From: an uncultured Clostridia bacterium
GTDB lineage: Bacteria; Bacillota; Clostridia; TANB77; CAG-508
Assembly: GCA_944386365.1 (NCBI GenBank)
Contig: CALXAT010000006.1
Coordinates: 1 to 64,000 of the forward strand
DNA: 64,000 nt
Direction of reading: 5' to 3'
A program made the translations under genes and the position numbers. Below are positions 17,952 through 30,300 of this stretch, in pieces (within the stretch, counting starts at the first letter, position 1; the number at the start of each line of letters is the position of its first letter). Under the pieces are notes generated by a model, which searched no databases, was not told the origin of the DNA, and saw nothing but the letters and a program-made list of their open reading frames with translations.

Positions 17952-18962
17952 ATGTTTAAAAAGGTAATGGTTCATGCAAGAAGAGGAGTGAAACTCATAA
18001 TTCTTTTTATGATTGCAATATTTTTAATGGTAGGTGCAGTTGCATTTTTATATAAACCAACGTATAGTGTTTTTATAAATGGTGAACAGGTTGGATATAC
18101 ATCCAATAAATCTGAATTACAACGTAGAATAAATGAATATGTAGACCATGGAGATGGAACAAATAAAAATATAGCTTTTGTTCAAGTAAATGAATTACCG
18201 GAATATAAATTGTGTTTATTAAAAAGAAATATTGTAACAAACGATGAAGAAATATATAATAAAGTAACAGAACAAGGTATTCCTTATTATAGATATTATG
18301 CAATATTAGAGGATCAAGAAGAAAAATATTATGTATCAACATTTGATGAGGCGGAAAATGTTATTAATACATTAAAAGAAAAAAATAGTGAAAATATTGA
18401 TAAAATTTCCATATTAGAAAAGTATGAAACAGGAATAAAAGATATGGTTTCAGCAGAAGAAGTTGTTTCTAAATTATATGTAGAAAAGAAAACATCTGTA
18501 AAGGTGGCGCAAAATACTTCTTCAAGAGCATCAGCAGGATATGTAAATACACAAACAACAACATCAAGTGGAAAAGCATCTTTAGGTATTTCTCTTATTC
18601 GTCCTATTTCAGGGACTATTACTTCTAGATTTGGAGCAAGAAGTAGTATAAGAAGCTCAGCACATACAGGACTAGATATATCTGCACCATCAGGAACAGC
18701 TATTAAGGCAGCGGCATCAGGAACAGTTACATTTGCTGGATGGAAAGGCTCTTATGGATATATGTTAGTTATATCTCATGGAAATGGTGTTCAAACTTAT
18801 TATGCACATTGTAGTAAATTATACGCATCAGTTGGACAAAGTGTCTCACAGGGAGAAACAATTGCAGCCGTAGGCTCAACAGGAAATTCAACAGGTCCAC
18901 ATTTACATTTAGAAATTAGAGTTAATGGTGTTGCTTATAATCCACAAAATTATTTGTATTAG
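17952..18962 (+). CDS. Membrane-anchored M23 family peptidoglycan endopeptidase
   Basis: The 336-residue protein has one N-terminal membrane helix (about 14-36), an extracytoplasmic coiled region, an S/T-rich linker (about 185-210) and a C-terminal LytM/M23 domain. The zinc ligands are visible: H-T-G-L-D (about residue 238) and H-L-H-L-E (about 317), with 'GNSTGPHLHLE' giving the H-x-H. The linker-peptidase junction 'RPISGTITSRFGARSS' is the standard M23 entry. Such enzymes cut cross-link peptides during growth or sporulation. ATG 17952 follows AAAGGAGATAG. The N-terminal part resembles the SpoIIQ-like/LysM-less group, but no sporulation-specific motif is seen. Confidence 0.9.
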   Translation: MFKKVMVHARRGVKLIILFMIAIFLMVGAVAFLYKPTYSVFINGEQVGYTSNKSELQRRINEYVDHGDGTNKNIAFVQVNELPEYKLCLLKRNIVTNDEEIYNKVTEQGIPYYRYYAILEDQEEKYYVSTFDEAENVINTLKEKNSENIDKISILEKYETGIKDMVSAEEVVSKLYVEKKTSVKVAQNTSSRASAGYVNTQTTTSSGKASLGISLIRPISGTITSRFGARSSIRSSAHTGLDISAPSGTAIKAAASGTVTFAGWKGSYGYMLVISHGNGVQTYYAHCSKLYASVGQSVSQGETIAAVGSTGNSTGPHLHLEIRVNGVAYNPQNYLY

Positions 18963-18986
18963 TAAAAAAATAATTAGAAAATAGAA

Positions 18987-19016
18987 AATCCACAATTCTT
19001 GCAAGAATTGTGGATT
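18987..19016. terminator. Bidirectional terminator between the M23 gene and mecA
   Basis: A perfect 14-bp inverted repeat with a 2-base loop (18987-19000 and 19003-19016) lies between convergent genes, with AT-rich flanks on both sides. Confidence 0.75.
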
Positions 19017-19062
19017 ATTTATATATTATAAATGATAATCATTATTTTAAATATAAATGATG

Positions 19063-19695
19063 TTATGAAACAAAATATTTAATACCTAATTCTATAGCAT
19101 TTTTTTTCATTAAAGATTTACCATGTTCGAATAATTTTGTTTTAAATGTTTCGGAGTGAGAAACTAAACTTGCAAATTCTGATATAGTAGAATAAAAAAT
19201 GCTAAGATATGTATATTGGGCATTTATATTTGACAATACAAGATAATATGTATTGTTATATAAATATAAAGAAATGTTCTTCGCTAATTGTTTAAAATTG
19301 ATTTTGTGAAGATTATTTATACTAACACAAAAATCACAAAATTCTTCAAAGCTAGAAAACATATATATAGAAGTTGTACTTTGTGTATTTAAACTTGTTG
19401 TTTTCTTTTTGGGTGTGACTTTTAATTTACGTGGTGAATTTGTTACTTTTTCAATATATTTTGTAATTGTAAAAACAAAAAATCCATCAGAAGAAGAAAA
19501 AGCTTCAACCAGAAGTTTACAACCTTCTGTATAAAAACCAACTTCTTTTTCAGCTTTTAAAAGCATTTCTAAAAATAATTTTTGTGATTCTATTGGTTTT
19601 TCCATAATTGTATGGTAATCTAAATTATTTTCTTTTAAATCTTCGGCGTTAATAATAACGCGAATTTTATTCTCAGTCAATTTTTCAATTTTCAT
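19063..19695 (-). CDS. mecA: Adaptor protein MecA
   Basis: MecA delivers substrates to the ClpCP protease and in Bacillus controls competence and Spo0A activity. The 210-residue protein starts with the family's 'MKIEKLTENKIRVIINAEDL'. An N-terminal substrate-binding domain, a K/T/S-rich linker (about 90-108) and the C-terminal ClpC-binding domain (about 109-200) follow. AAGGAGG precedes the ATG on the minus strand and a TATAAT lies at 19736-19731. It is a lone gene, convergent with the M23 peptidase gene. Confidence 0.88.
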   Translation of the reverse strand: MKIEKLTENKIRVIINAEDLKENNLDYHTIMEKPIESQKLFLEMLLKAEKEVGFYTEGCKLLVEAFSSSDGFFVFTITKYIEKVTNSPRKLKVTPKKKTTSLNTQSTTSIYMFSSFEEFCDFCVSINNLHKINFKQLAKNISLYLYNNTYYLVLSNINAQYTYLSIFYSTISEFASLVSHSETFKTKLFEHGKSLMKKNAIELGIKYFVS

Positions 19696-19834
19696 ATATA
19701 AAAAAAGCCTCCTTAAAATCTATTAAGTATATTATACTACTATTATTATTATATTTAAATATATAATTTTTGGTAATAAAAATTAAGATTTAAAATAATA
19801 TAACATACAAATATGAAAAAAGTAAAGGTTTTAC

Positions 19835-19863
19835 TTGAAAAAAATGTTAAATCAATATATAAT
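19835..19863 (+). promoter_or_regulatory. Sigma-A promoter of the cell-shape operon
   Basis: TTGAAA (19835-19840), a 17-base spacer and TATAAT (19858-19863). It lies 60 bases before the DUF4321 ATG and is the only clear promoter ahead of radC-mreBCD-mrdA-minC. Confidence 0.78.
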
Positions 19864-19922
19864 ACCAATATGTGAAAAAAATAAATAGCCGTAAGAATAA
19901 GGGCTGATGTGGAGGTATAAAA

Positions 19923-20180
19923 ATGGCGACAAAAGATAAGAATATATGGATATTAATCGTATTTATTTTATCAGGTTTAGTAATAGGGGGATTATTGGGA
20001 GAATTAGCATCAAGAGTAGATTGGTTATGGTGGCTTTCATACAATCAAACTTTTGGATTACAAGATCCAATTATTTTAGATTTAAGTGTAGTAAAAATTA
20101 CATTTGCATTGATGTTTAAAATAAGTGTTTCAAGTATAATTGGAATGTTACTAGCAGTATTTATATATAAGAAGATATAA
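19923..20180 (+). CDS. DUF4321 family membrane protein
   Basis: An 85-residue protein with two membrane helices (about 8-26 and 58-82) flanking 'LLGELASRVDWLWWLSY' and a periplasmic-side turn. This matches DUF4321, a small family almost always found just upstream of radC and mreB in Clostridia. ATG follows GTGGAGGTATAAAA. It is first gene of the shape operon. Function unknown; its constant position suggests a link with envelope growth. Confidence 0.8.
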   Translation: MATKDKNIWILIVFILSGLVIGGLLGELASRVDWLWWLSYNQTFGLQDPIILDLSVVKITFALMFKISVSSIIGMLLAVFIYKKI

Positions 20181-20222
20181 AACAATAGGGGCAAAATATG
20201 TTTAAAAGAAAGGAAGGATATT

Positions 20223-21992
<1,770 letters not shown>

Positions 21993-22010
21993 AATTTGTA
22001 GGAGTAGAAG

Positions 22011-22826
22011 ATGTATAAAAATAAAAAGGCTGAAATAGCGGGTATTGTTATAACAATTATTATTTTGATATTAATCGTGGTATTTTCAAATTCAGATAGT
22101 GAAATATCCTTTCTTGAAAATGCTGCAAGTAAGTTAGTAATGCCAGTACAAAATGGTTTGACATACTTAAAAAATAAAATTAGTGGGAATAGTACATTTT
22201 TTACAGATATAAATGATTTAAAAGAAGAAAATGAAGAACTAAAACAAAAAAATAGTGAGTTAGAACAATCATTAAGAGAGTTGGAAAATATAAAATCAGA
22301 AAATGAAACTTTGAAAGAATATTTGGATTTAACCGAAAAATATGGGGAATATAAAACAGTACCAGCATATATTATTAACAAAGATATTAGTAATTATTCT
22401 AAAACGATTGTGATTAATGTTGGAAGTGATGATGGAATAAAAGAGAATATGACGGTTATTGCAGATCAAGGATTAGTAGGACATGTTATTTCTGTAACAA
22501 GTAACACCGCAAAGGTAAGGACAATTATTGATACTTCAAGCTCAGTAAGTTGCTCATTAAGTACAACCGATGAAAGTATCGTATGTAAAGGAACGTTAGA
22601 GGAAGAATCAGCATTAAAAGCAATGTATATACCGGATGATGATGGAATTATACAAGGAGATAGTGTAGAAACTTCAGGACTAGGAGGAATTTATCCTAAA
22701 GGAATACATGTTGGAAGTATAAAAAAAGTTGTTAATACAAAAAATGCAACAGATAGATATGCAATTGTAGAAACAGCAGTAGATTTTGATAAATTAGACA
22801 CCGTATTAGTTATAACAAATAATTAA
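22011..22826 (+). CDS. mreC: Rod shape-determining protein MreC
   Basis: MreC couples cytoplasmic MreB to PBP2/RodA outside. The 271-residue protein has one N-terminal membrane helix (about 9-27), a coiled coil ('INDLKEENEELKQKNSELEQ', about 65-104) and the beta-barrel domain with 'VGSDDGIKENMTVIADQGLV' and 'GIIQGDSVETSGLGGIYPKG'. ATG 22011 follows TAGGAGTAG, 18 bases after mreB. Everything expected for the family is present. Confidence 0.93.
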   Translation: MYKNKKAEIAGIVITIIILILIVVFSNSDSEISFLENAASKLVMPVQNGLTYLKNKISGNSTFFTDINDLKEENEELKQKNSELEQSLRELENIKSENETLKEYLDLTEKYGEYKTVPAYIINKDISNYSKTIVINVGSDDGIKENMTVIADQGLVGHVISVTSNTAKVRTIIDTSSSVSCSLSTTDESIVCKGTLEEESALKAMYIPDDDGIIQGDSVETSGLGGIYPKGIHVGSIKKVVNTKNATDRYAIVETAVDFDKLDTVLVITNN

Positions 22827-22847
22827 AAAATAGAAAGGGTGAAATCA

Positions 22848-23381
22848 TTGAAAAAATTAACAATCAATATATTTCTTATATTAACTGCTTTTATCCTATA
22901 TTTTTTACAAGCTAATTTTTTTAATTGGTTTACCATTTCAGGTGTCATGCCAAATTTGTTTGTTATATATATTTTATTTATAGGACTATTTTCTAATAGA
23001 ATGACGGGCGTTGTTTATGGAGTTACAATAGGCGGAATTTTAGATTTAATCATAGGTACACAAATAGGAATTAATGCTGTCGGGCTAGGAGTCATAGGAT
23101 TTTTAGCGGCAACATTTGATAAGAATTTTTCTAAAGATAGTAGAGCAACGATTATGTTTATGGTATTGGGTGCTACACTAATTTTTGAAATTCTTGTTTA
23201 TATATTAAATTATATTGTATTTTCTACTAATGTTGAAATTATTAATTTTATAAAAATATTAGCAATAGAAATTATATATAATTTGATTATTGTTATTATC
23301 TTATATCCATTAATTCAAAAATTTGGATATAGCATTGAAAATGAATATAAAGGAAATAAGATTTTAACAAGATATTTTTAA
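22848..23381 (+). CDS. mreD: Rod shape-determining protein MreD
   Basis: A 177-residue, five-helix membrane protein of the elongasome. Typical segments are 'GVMPNLFVIYILFIGLF' and 'GVVYGVTIGGILDLIIGTQI'. I take TTG 22848 as the start because AAAGGGTG sits at the right distance; a GTG at 22839 lies inside that ribosome binding site. It is spaced 21 bases from mreC. Confidence 0.85.
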   Translation: MKKLTINIFLILTAFILYFLQANFFNWFTISGVMPNLFVIYILFIGLFSNRMTGVVYGVTIGGILDLIIGTQIGINAVGLGVIGFLAATFDKNFSKDSRATIMFMVLGATLIFEILVYILNYIVFSTNVEIINFIKILAIEIIYNLIIVIILYPLIQKFGYSIENEYKGNKILTRYF

Positions 23382-23445
23382 AATAAAGGGATTATAGGAA
23401 AAGATATGTTAAGAACTATATATAGTAGACAAGGAAGGTGAAGCC

Positions 23446-25578
23446 TTGAAAGGATTAAGTTTTAAGAGGAAAAAGAAAAAAACCAAAAGTAATTTGAATT
23501 TAAGATTTAATATTTTAACAGTATTAACATATTGTATTGGTATTGTATTAATTATACAACTATTTAATTTGCAAATTGTGCATGGAGCAGAATATCGAGA
23601 AGAATCCAATACAAGACTGACAAGAGAAACAACATTAGAAGCAGCAAGAGGCGAAATATTAGATAGAACAGGAACAGCATTAGTTACCAACTCTACTAAG
23701 TTTAGTTTGGAATTATATAAAACAAAGATAGATGATAATGAATTAAATAATTCCATCCTTAACATAGTAAATTTATTAGAAAAATATCAAGTAAAATATG
23801 TGGATTCTTTTCCAATTTCTATAAATCCATTTGAATATACAATTAGTGATGAAACATTAGCTAATTGGAAAGAAGATAATAATTTAGATGCCAATATATC
23901 TGCTGAAGAAGCTTTTTATAAATTTAAAGATAAATATGATATTGAAAATACGGATATTTCAGAAATTAGAAAAATTATTGCAATTAGATATGAAATAACA
24001 ACAACAGGATATAGCAGTACAAAAGCATTAACAATAGCAGACAATATACCAAGAGAGGCAGTAGCTGAATTTTCAGAAAGTAGTGATAAATTTCCTGGAA
24101 TTAATATTGTGACAGAACCAGTAAGAGAATATACATCAGGAACATTAGCATCACATATTTTAGGATATGCTTCTAAAATAAGTTCTGAAGAATATGAAAC
24201 AAGAAAAGATACATATGATCAAAATGATATTATAGGGAAAACAGGAATTGAATATGTTTTTGAAGAATATTTAAAAGGACAAAATGGAACAAAACAAATT
24301 GACATGGCAGTTGATGGAACAATAACATCTGAATATACATCTGAAGAAGCTGTTGCAGGAAGTGATGTTGTTCTAACAATTGATTCAAATTTACAAAAGG
24401 TAACAGAACAAGCGCTAGAAGCCAATATTCAAAAAATTGCATCTGGAGGATTTGGAAGAAGATATAATGCAAAAGCGGGTAGCTGTGTAGTTATGAATGT
24501 GAAAACAGGAGAAATACTAGCAATGGCAAGTTATCCAAATTATGATCCAGCAGATTTTGTGGGTGGAATTAGCACAGATAAATGGAATCAATATAATACA
24601 GATCCTGCAAAACCATTAATGAATAAAGCTGTACAGAATTCTTATCCACCAGGTTCTATCTTTAAAATGGTAACGGCAATTGCAGGACTAGAGTCTGGTG
24701 CAATTACTAGAACAGAAAAAATAAATGATACGGGTATATATTCTAAGTATGGAGAAACATGGCCATGTTGGTATTATACGGATTATCATAGGGGACATGG
24801 ATATTTAAATGTATCACAAGCCATTGAAAGATCATGTAACTATTTCTTTTATGAAACAGGTGATAGAATGGGAATAGAAACCCTTTCTAAATATGCAAAA
24901 TATTTTGGATTAGGTGTAAAAACAGGTGTCGAATTGCCAAGTGAAACATCAGGCGCAATGGCAACTCCAGAATATGCTAAAACCGTAGGTGTTACATGGA
25001 CAAAAGGACAAACCATTAATGCATCAATAGGACAAGGATTAGACAATTTTAGCCCATTACAGATGGCAAAATATATTAGTATGTTAGCAAATGGAGGACA
25101 TAATCTAGATGTATCCATTGTAAAAAGTATTATAAAACCAGATGGAACAGAAGCTTCTACAGAAGAAATTAATAACTTTGTTAATCAAAAATTAGGACTT
25201 ACAGATCAACAGACAGAAGATTTAGAAATACACCAAGAAAACTTAAATGCTATTTTGGAAGGCATGAAATCTGTTACGAGTGATACAACGGGAACAGCAT
25301 ATGTAAGATTCCAAGATTTTGGAATTTCTGTTGGAGGAAAAACAGGATCAGCCGAGGCATTTGATGATGATGGAAATGAAGTCGTTCATGCTTGGTTTGC
25401 TGGATTTGCACCATTTGAAGATCCAGAAATTGCAGTTGTGGTTATGGTGGAAAATGGTGGACATGGAAATTATACCGCAGAAGTCGTAAGAGACGTTATG
25501 GGAGAATATTTTGGAATGAATACACAAGATGTTCAAGAAGACATGAATGCCGTAAATTATAATCAATCTTTGAGATAA
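23446..25578 (+). CDS. mrdA: Class B penicillin-binding protein 2 (elongation transpeptidase)
   Basis: This transpeptidase cross-links lateral wall peptidoglycan with RodA. The 710-residue protein has an N-terminal membrane anchor (about 26-47), a pedestal domain with 'TTLEAARGEILDRTGTAL', and the catalytic domain with S404-I-F-K407, S463-C-N465 and K632-T-G-S. All three active-site motifs are intact. The start is TTG 23446 behind GGAAGGTGAAG. Its position after mreD is standard in Clostridia. Confidence 0.94.
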   Translation: MKGLSFKRKKKKTKSNLNLRFNILTVLTYCIGIVLIIQLFNLQIVHGAEYREESNTRLTRETTLEAARGEILDRTGTALVTNSTKFSLELYKTKIDDNELNNSILNIVNLLEKYQVKYVDSFPISINPFEYTISDETLANWKEDNNLDANISAEEAFYKFKDKYDIENTDISEIRKIIAIRYEITTTGYSSTKALTIADNIPREAVAEFSESSDKFPGINIVTEPVREYTSGTLASHILGYASKISSEEYETRKDTYDQNDIIGKTGIEYVFEEYLKGQNGTKQIDMAVDGTITSEYTSEEAVAGSDVVLTIDSNLQKVTEQALEANIQKIASGGFGRRYNAKAGSCVVMNVKTGEILAMASYPNYDPADFVGGISTDKWNQYNTDPAKPLMNKAVQNSYPPGSIFKMVTAIAGLESGAITRTEKINDTGIYSKYGETWPCWYYTDYHRGHGYLNVSQAIERSCNYFFYETGDRMGIETLSKYAKYFGLGVKTGVELPSETSGAMATPEYAKTVGVTWTKGQTINASIGQGLDNFSPLQMAKYISMLANGGHNLDVSIVKSIIKPDGTEASTEEINNFVNQKLGLTDQQTEDLEIHQENLNAILEGMKSVTSDTTGTAYVRFQDFGISVGGKTGSAEAFDDDGNEVVHAWFAGFAPFEDPEIAVVVMVENGGHGNYTAEVVRDVMGEYFGMNTQDVQEDMNAVNYNQSLR

Positions 25579-25592
25579 GGAAGGATGTAAAA

Positions 25593-26204
25593 ATGAAAAA
25601 TTGTGTCAGTATCAACTTAAGAAAGAATGAAATTGTCATAAAAATAAATGATGATGCAGAACAAAAAGAAATTGTAGATAATTTAAAGAAAAAACTATCT
25701 GAATTGAAAAAAATGTATAAAAATGAAAAAACACCAATTAAAGTTACAGGAAAAATTTTAAAAAATAAAGAAATAGACGAAATCCAAGAACTAATAAAAA
25801 GTAATATTGATGTAGAAATTGATTTTGATATGCCTAAATCCTTAGGACTTTCAAGTATAACGAGAACGTTTAACAAAGAAATTGCAGTTTCTGAGACAAA
25901 ATTTCATAGAGGTTCACTACGTTCTGGACAGAAAATGGAAACAGAAGGAAGTTTAGTTATATTAGGAGATGTAAATTCAGGTGCGGAAGTAATAGCTTCT
26001 GATAATATTGTCGTATTAGGCGCTTTAAGAGGATTAGCACATGCTGGAGCTAAGGGAAATAAACAAGCAATTATATCTGCAGGAATTTTAGATACAGTTC
26101 AAATTCGAATTGCCAATGTCATAAAAGAAATCGATAGAGACGAAGAACCCTTACATAAACAGGCATATGTTAGTGTTATAGATGATAATATTGTAATAGA
26201 ATAA
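25593..26204 (+). CDS. minC: Septum site-determining protein MinC
   Basis: MinC blocks FtsZ polymerisation away from midcell. The 203-residue protein has the variable N-terminal FtsZ-binding domain and the C-terminal right-handed beta-helix with 'LVILGDVNSGAEVIASDNIV' and 'GALRGLAHAGAKG' (about 130-165). ATG 25593 follows GATAAGGAAGG, 14 bases after mrdA. The usual minD and minE partners do not follow; the next genes are on the other strand, with only four bases between stops. Confidence 0.9.
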   Translation: MKNCVSINLRKNEIVIKINDDAEQKEIVDNLKKKLSELKKMYKNEKTPIKVTGKILKNKEIDEIQELIKSNIDVEIDFDMPKSLGLSSITRTFNKEIAVSETKFHRGSLRSGQKMETEGSLVILGDVNSGAEVIASDNIVVLGALRGLAHAGAKGNKQAIISAGILDTVQIRIANVIKEIDRDEEPLHKQAYVSVIDDNIVIE

Positions 26205-26208
26205 GTTA

Positions 26209-26607
26209 CTAACTGATAAGAAGTAAAATAAGTAATATAAATAGCATATCATCTTTTACATCTTCTTTATAAAGAAAATATAGTATAGATAAAATGATGA
26301 GATCGTCTAAATATAGTTTTAATCCAGAAAATATAATGACAGGTTCTTCTTTATTTGAAAAACCATTTGTATTAATTAAAATTGGACCAATAGAACTATA
26401 TTTAGATGATTTTTTTTCATGTAGTATTTTTTCATCGACTTGAGAAGATTCTTTCTTGTTATTTATTTCCGTATGCTTAGCAGAATTAAAATGTTGCGTT
26501 TGATTATGATTTTTCATTGTAGTATTGGTTTTAGAATATATATCTCTTGGAAAGGTATAGGGATACCTATAAAAAGGTAATCTAAAAAAAGGAAAGTTAT
26601 TAATCAC
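26209..26607 (-). CDS. Unknown protein with C-terminal hydrophobic segment
   Basis: A 132-residue product starting with GTG 26607 (after AAGGAGAATT). It begins 'MINNFPFFRLPFYRYPY', continues with a charged low-complexity linker and ends with 'LKLYLDDLIILSILYFLYKE' and L-F-I-L-L-I-L-L-L. The aromatic/proline-rich start and the D-D-L-I-I-L...F-L-Y-K-E ending recall uncharacterised Clostridia proteins encoded beside min or spore genes. It overlaps the upstream gene by 8 bases, so the two are translationally coupled. Confidence 0.55.
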   Translation of the reverse strand: MINNFPFFRLPFYRYPYTFPRDIYSKTNTTMKNHNQTQHFNSAKHTEINNKKESSQVDEKILHEKKSSKYSSIGPILINTNGFSNKEEPVIIFSGLKLYLDDLIILSILYFLYKEDVKDDMLFILLILLLIS

Positions 26608-27067
26608 TAGAATTCTCCTTATTATTCATATTATCTTGTTGATTAAATAATTCCATTAAACTTGTCATATTAAGCAATTTAGAGTATTGGTCTAGTTTAC
26701 TTTTCTTTTCGTCTCTTAGATAAGGTCTTAGGGATTGAAGAAGATTAGACCTAGGATCAGAAGTCTGGTTCATTTTTTCCATAATGGATTTCATTTTCAT
26801 AATAGTATTCATATCTATATTACTAAAATCAAAATTGTTTGCTGAATTAACAGTATCTGAAAAGTTAGGATTATTGGTATCGTTATTCTTAGAAGTATTG
26901 ATATTACTGGTGTTTACACCTTTTTGATTCGTATTTGTATTCATCATATTAGATAGCTTATTTATTGTATCAGGAGGTACTTGTGACAACATATCCTTTA
27001 TATTACCATTACTTAACATAGAATTTAATTTATCCATTGTATTTTTATCAATATTAAAATTATCCAA
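26600..27067 (-). CDS. Unknown Asn/Met-rich cytoplasmic protein
   Basis: 155 residues from TTG 27067, chosen because GGGGTGAT stands six bases upstream; the longer in-frame extension to 27265 would be an AT-rich artefact. The sequence is rich in N, M and D, with a low-complexity centre and a conserved-looking C-terminal block 'SNLLQSLRPYLRDEKKSKLD' followed by Q-Y-S-K-L-L-N-M. No known domain is recognised. It forms a two-gene minus-strand operon with the overlapping 26209-26607 gene, placed where minD would normally be. Confidence 0.5.
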   Translation of the reverse strand: MDNFNIDKNTMDKLNSMLSNGNIKDMLSQVPPDTINKLSNMMNTNTNQKGVNTSNINTSKNNDTNNPNFSDTVNSANNFDFSNIDMNTIMKMKSIMEKMNQTSDPRSNLLQSLRPYLRDEKKSKLDQYSKLLNMTSLMELFNQQDNMNNKENSSD

Positions 27068-27139
27068 AAAGATCACCCCGTAAATATATATATTCAAAAT
27101 ATAAATTTCTATGTAATATAATATGAAATATTTGAAAAA

Positions 27140-27156
27140 ATGTAACAAAAATGTAA
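27140..27156 (+). repeat. 17-base element upstream of surface cassette copy 1
   Basis: atgtaacaaaaatgtaa, itself a near-direct repeat of atgtaa. It recurs with one difference at 36396-36412 before the fused gene; a candidate shared operator or a relic of cassette duplication. Confidence 0.45.
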
Positions 27157-27244
27157 CATTTCTTTTTTTAGTAAACATAATTCTAATATAGGATACTAAA
27201 ATTACATAAAAAGTTAAAAAAAGTAAAAAAATAGATGAAAAAAG

Positions 27245-27273
27245 TTGAAAAATCAATAAAAACAAGGTATAAT
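27245..27273 (+). promoter_or_regulatory. Sigma-A promoter of the surface-protein operon
   Basis: TTGAAA (27245-27250), a 17-base spacer and TATAAT (27268-27273). A second TATAAT follows at about 27284. The leader to ATG 27353 is about 75 bases. Confidence 0.78.
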
Positions 27274-27352
27274 TAATAATAGGTATAATTATAAAATTTA
27301 AAATGCTGAAACTGTGATTAAAACAAAATTTGGTTTCAAGGGAGGTACCAAT

Positions 27353-30300
27353 ATGAAAAACAAAATTTTAAAGATTAGTGTAGTTATCGTATTGATAATG
27401 ACATTAACTATGACTAATTTTATATTTTTGGGTTCAAGCCTTATTAGCTACGCAGCAGATAATGTGTCAACAAACCACAAAAATATAGAATTTAATGCCT
27501 ATTTTAAGAATAGCGATGGGCAAAAAACAACAGTCTTAGAAAGAACTTCAGACATGCAAGATATTTCTTTGTATTTATCTTTAAATGTCAATAAAGAAGG
27601 ATTTTTTATAGGACAAGTAGAGCTATCAGATGCAAACTTTAATATAGTTAGTTCTGAAAGTGAATTTGTAAGTAAAATTTCAGACAATAAAATATATTTA
27701 AATCAATTAAATGCAGGAACATCAGCAGAAATAGAAATTAAAGTAAAACCAACAGATAATGATGTTATGGATTTAAGTATGTTAAATTGTGAAAGTAAGT
27801 TAAAATTGACAGGTGTCTACAGAGATAGTACAGAAAAAGATATTAATATAGAAGCTACTAGAACTGTAACGATGCAATTAGTAGAAACAAATACCAATGA
27901 TAGTCTTAAAAATGAGATTAATATCATAACCAATAAGATATTAAAAGTATCTGGTGAAGATAAAAGAGTTATTCAATTCTCATTAAATATGGGATTAAAT
28001 GATAATAATTATCCAATGAAAGAAATTTATGCAAAAATAAATGTACCAACAATAGATGGAAAAACACCAGAAGTTATTAAAGATATAAACTTAAACACAA
28101 TGTCAGCATTTGATTATAAATATGAAAATGGATATGTTGAAATAACATTGAAAAATGATCCAACAGACAATAATCGTATTTTATGGAGAAAACAAGGTGA
28201 AGAAAATGTTATCTTAACATATATTTATGATGCAGATGTGAAATTAGATAATGTGGAAATAACAGTAGAAGAAAATGTAACACTACAAAATGATAAAACA
28301 TTAACATCAAATGCAGGAAGATTAACTTTATCTAATGAAGAAAAGGATGCTACAATAGAAGTAACGGCAAGTAATTCTGAAGAAAGTATATATAAAGGTA
28401 AATTATATTCTGGTATTGATAAGCAATATACAAGTAAAACTGTACTAGATGTTAATCTAGCAAATATTGAAGAATATATATCTATAAGAGAAGAAAGTAG
28501 TCGATATATTACTACAGATGGAGAAGCAGATAGTAATATATATTATAATAAGACAACAATTTCTAAGGAAGCATTTGATAAAATTTTTGGACAAGAAGGA
28601 ACCATGGAAATATATAATGAAAGTGGTGCATTGTTATCAAAAATAACAAATGATACAGAAACAGATGAAAATGGAAATTTTGTTATTGATTATACAGGAA
28701 GAGAACCAAAAGGAATAGAAATTAGAACATCAAAACCAGTAGCAGAAGGAAGCCTAGAAATTGAATCTACAAAAACAATAAAGGCTTCAGATAGTCGTCT
28801 TGTTAAAGCAGCAAATAGTATAGCAACTAAAATTGTATATGGATATAATAATTATACAGAAAAAAATATAAATGCAAAAGAAGGATTATATACAAAAGGT
28901 ATAGAAGCAGAAATAGAAATGCAAATGGGATTGAATGAAACAACAACAGAAGCTAAATTAGAAATCAATAGAAATTCATTATCAACTATTATTGCAAATG
29001 ATATAGAAATGAAACTTATATTAAAAACAGATGATGAGTCAAGAGATTTGTATAAAAATCCAACATTTACTATTGAATTACCTGAACAAGTAGAAAGTAT
29101 ACAAATAAATAGTATTAGTTTATTATATGAAGAAGAATTAAAGATTGCAAATTATTCAGTTGATGGAAGATATATAACGATTCAAATGGAAGGGGAACAA
29201 ACTTCTTATAAAGCACAATCTGTTGAAGGAGCAAACATTATTATAGATGCCACTATAAATGTAAATAGAACATCAATTGCAAAACCAGAAACAATTAATG
29301 TTACATATACAAACGAGAAAGCAAACAGTTATGCAAATAATGAAGAAATTGGTAGAATTTCTAAACCAATAGAAGTGGTAGCACCAAAAGATGTAACAGC
29401 AATCAATCGTATTCAAGCTTTAAATATAGAAACAATTGGAGAAGATAAAACAAGTAATGTAAATCTACAAAGAGGAACAGACAGTAAGCAAGTAGAAGTT
29501 GATTTTGAAATTATTAATAATAATGAAGAAAATGTTGAAAATGTAAATGTAATGGGAACTTTTCCAACGAAGACAGATAAGAATAATATAGACATAAAAG
29601 TTGTAGATGGTATAAAAGTAGATAATGCTAAGGTATATTATACAGAAAATGAAAATGCGACTGCAGACATATCAAATGCAGAGAATGGATGGACAGAAAA
29701 TATAGCAAATCCAGAAACTGTTAAAAAATATTTAGTAACAATGGATAAAATTGATTCTAGAACAGTTGTTGGAGGTTCATACACGATAGATATACCAGAA
29801 AATCTAGAATATAACCAAACAGCAACAGAAGGATATGAAGTAACTTATACAAAAGGACAAGCAAGAAATACAAATACTGTAGAAGCAACTGCAATCACAA
29901 TGGAAACTGGAATAGGACCAAAAATAGAAACAAATTTAACAGCAACATTATCAGGAGAAGAATTAACAGATAGTAGTACAGTAAAAAATGGAGAAGTTAT
30001 AAAATACAGAGTACAAGTATCTAATGTTGGTTCAGAAGATGTTACAAATGTAAAAGTAACCGGAATGATACCAGACGGAACAATGTTAGTAGAACCTGTA
30101 AATAATTATGAATACACAGGTGCTTCATATTACAAAGCAATAAAAACAGATACATATGAAACAACGATTGAAAGCTTAAAAGTAGGAGAAGTAAAATATG
30201 TAGAATATGAAGTTATGGTTAGCTCAAATTTAGCAGCAGGAACTTCAATTGCCAATACAGTTGAAATCAACTATTCAGATGTTGTTCAAGAAACAAATGA

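Noticed and set aside
27068..27265. 66-residue N-terminal extension of the minus-strand Asn-rich gene
   Set aside because: Very hydrophobic AT-rich sequence covering an intergenic region, and TTG 27067 has a proper GGGGTGAT site.
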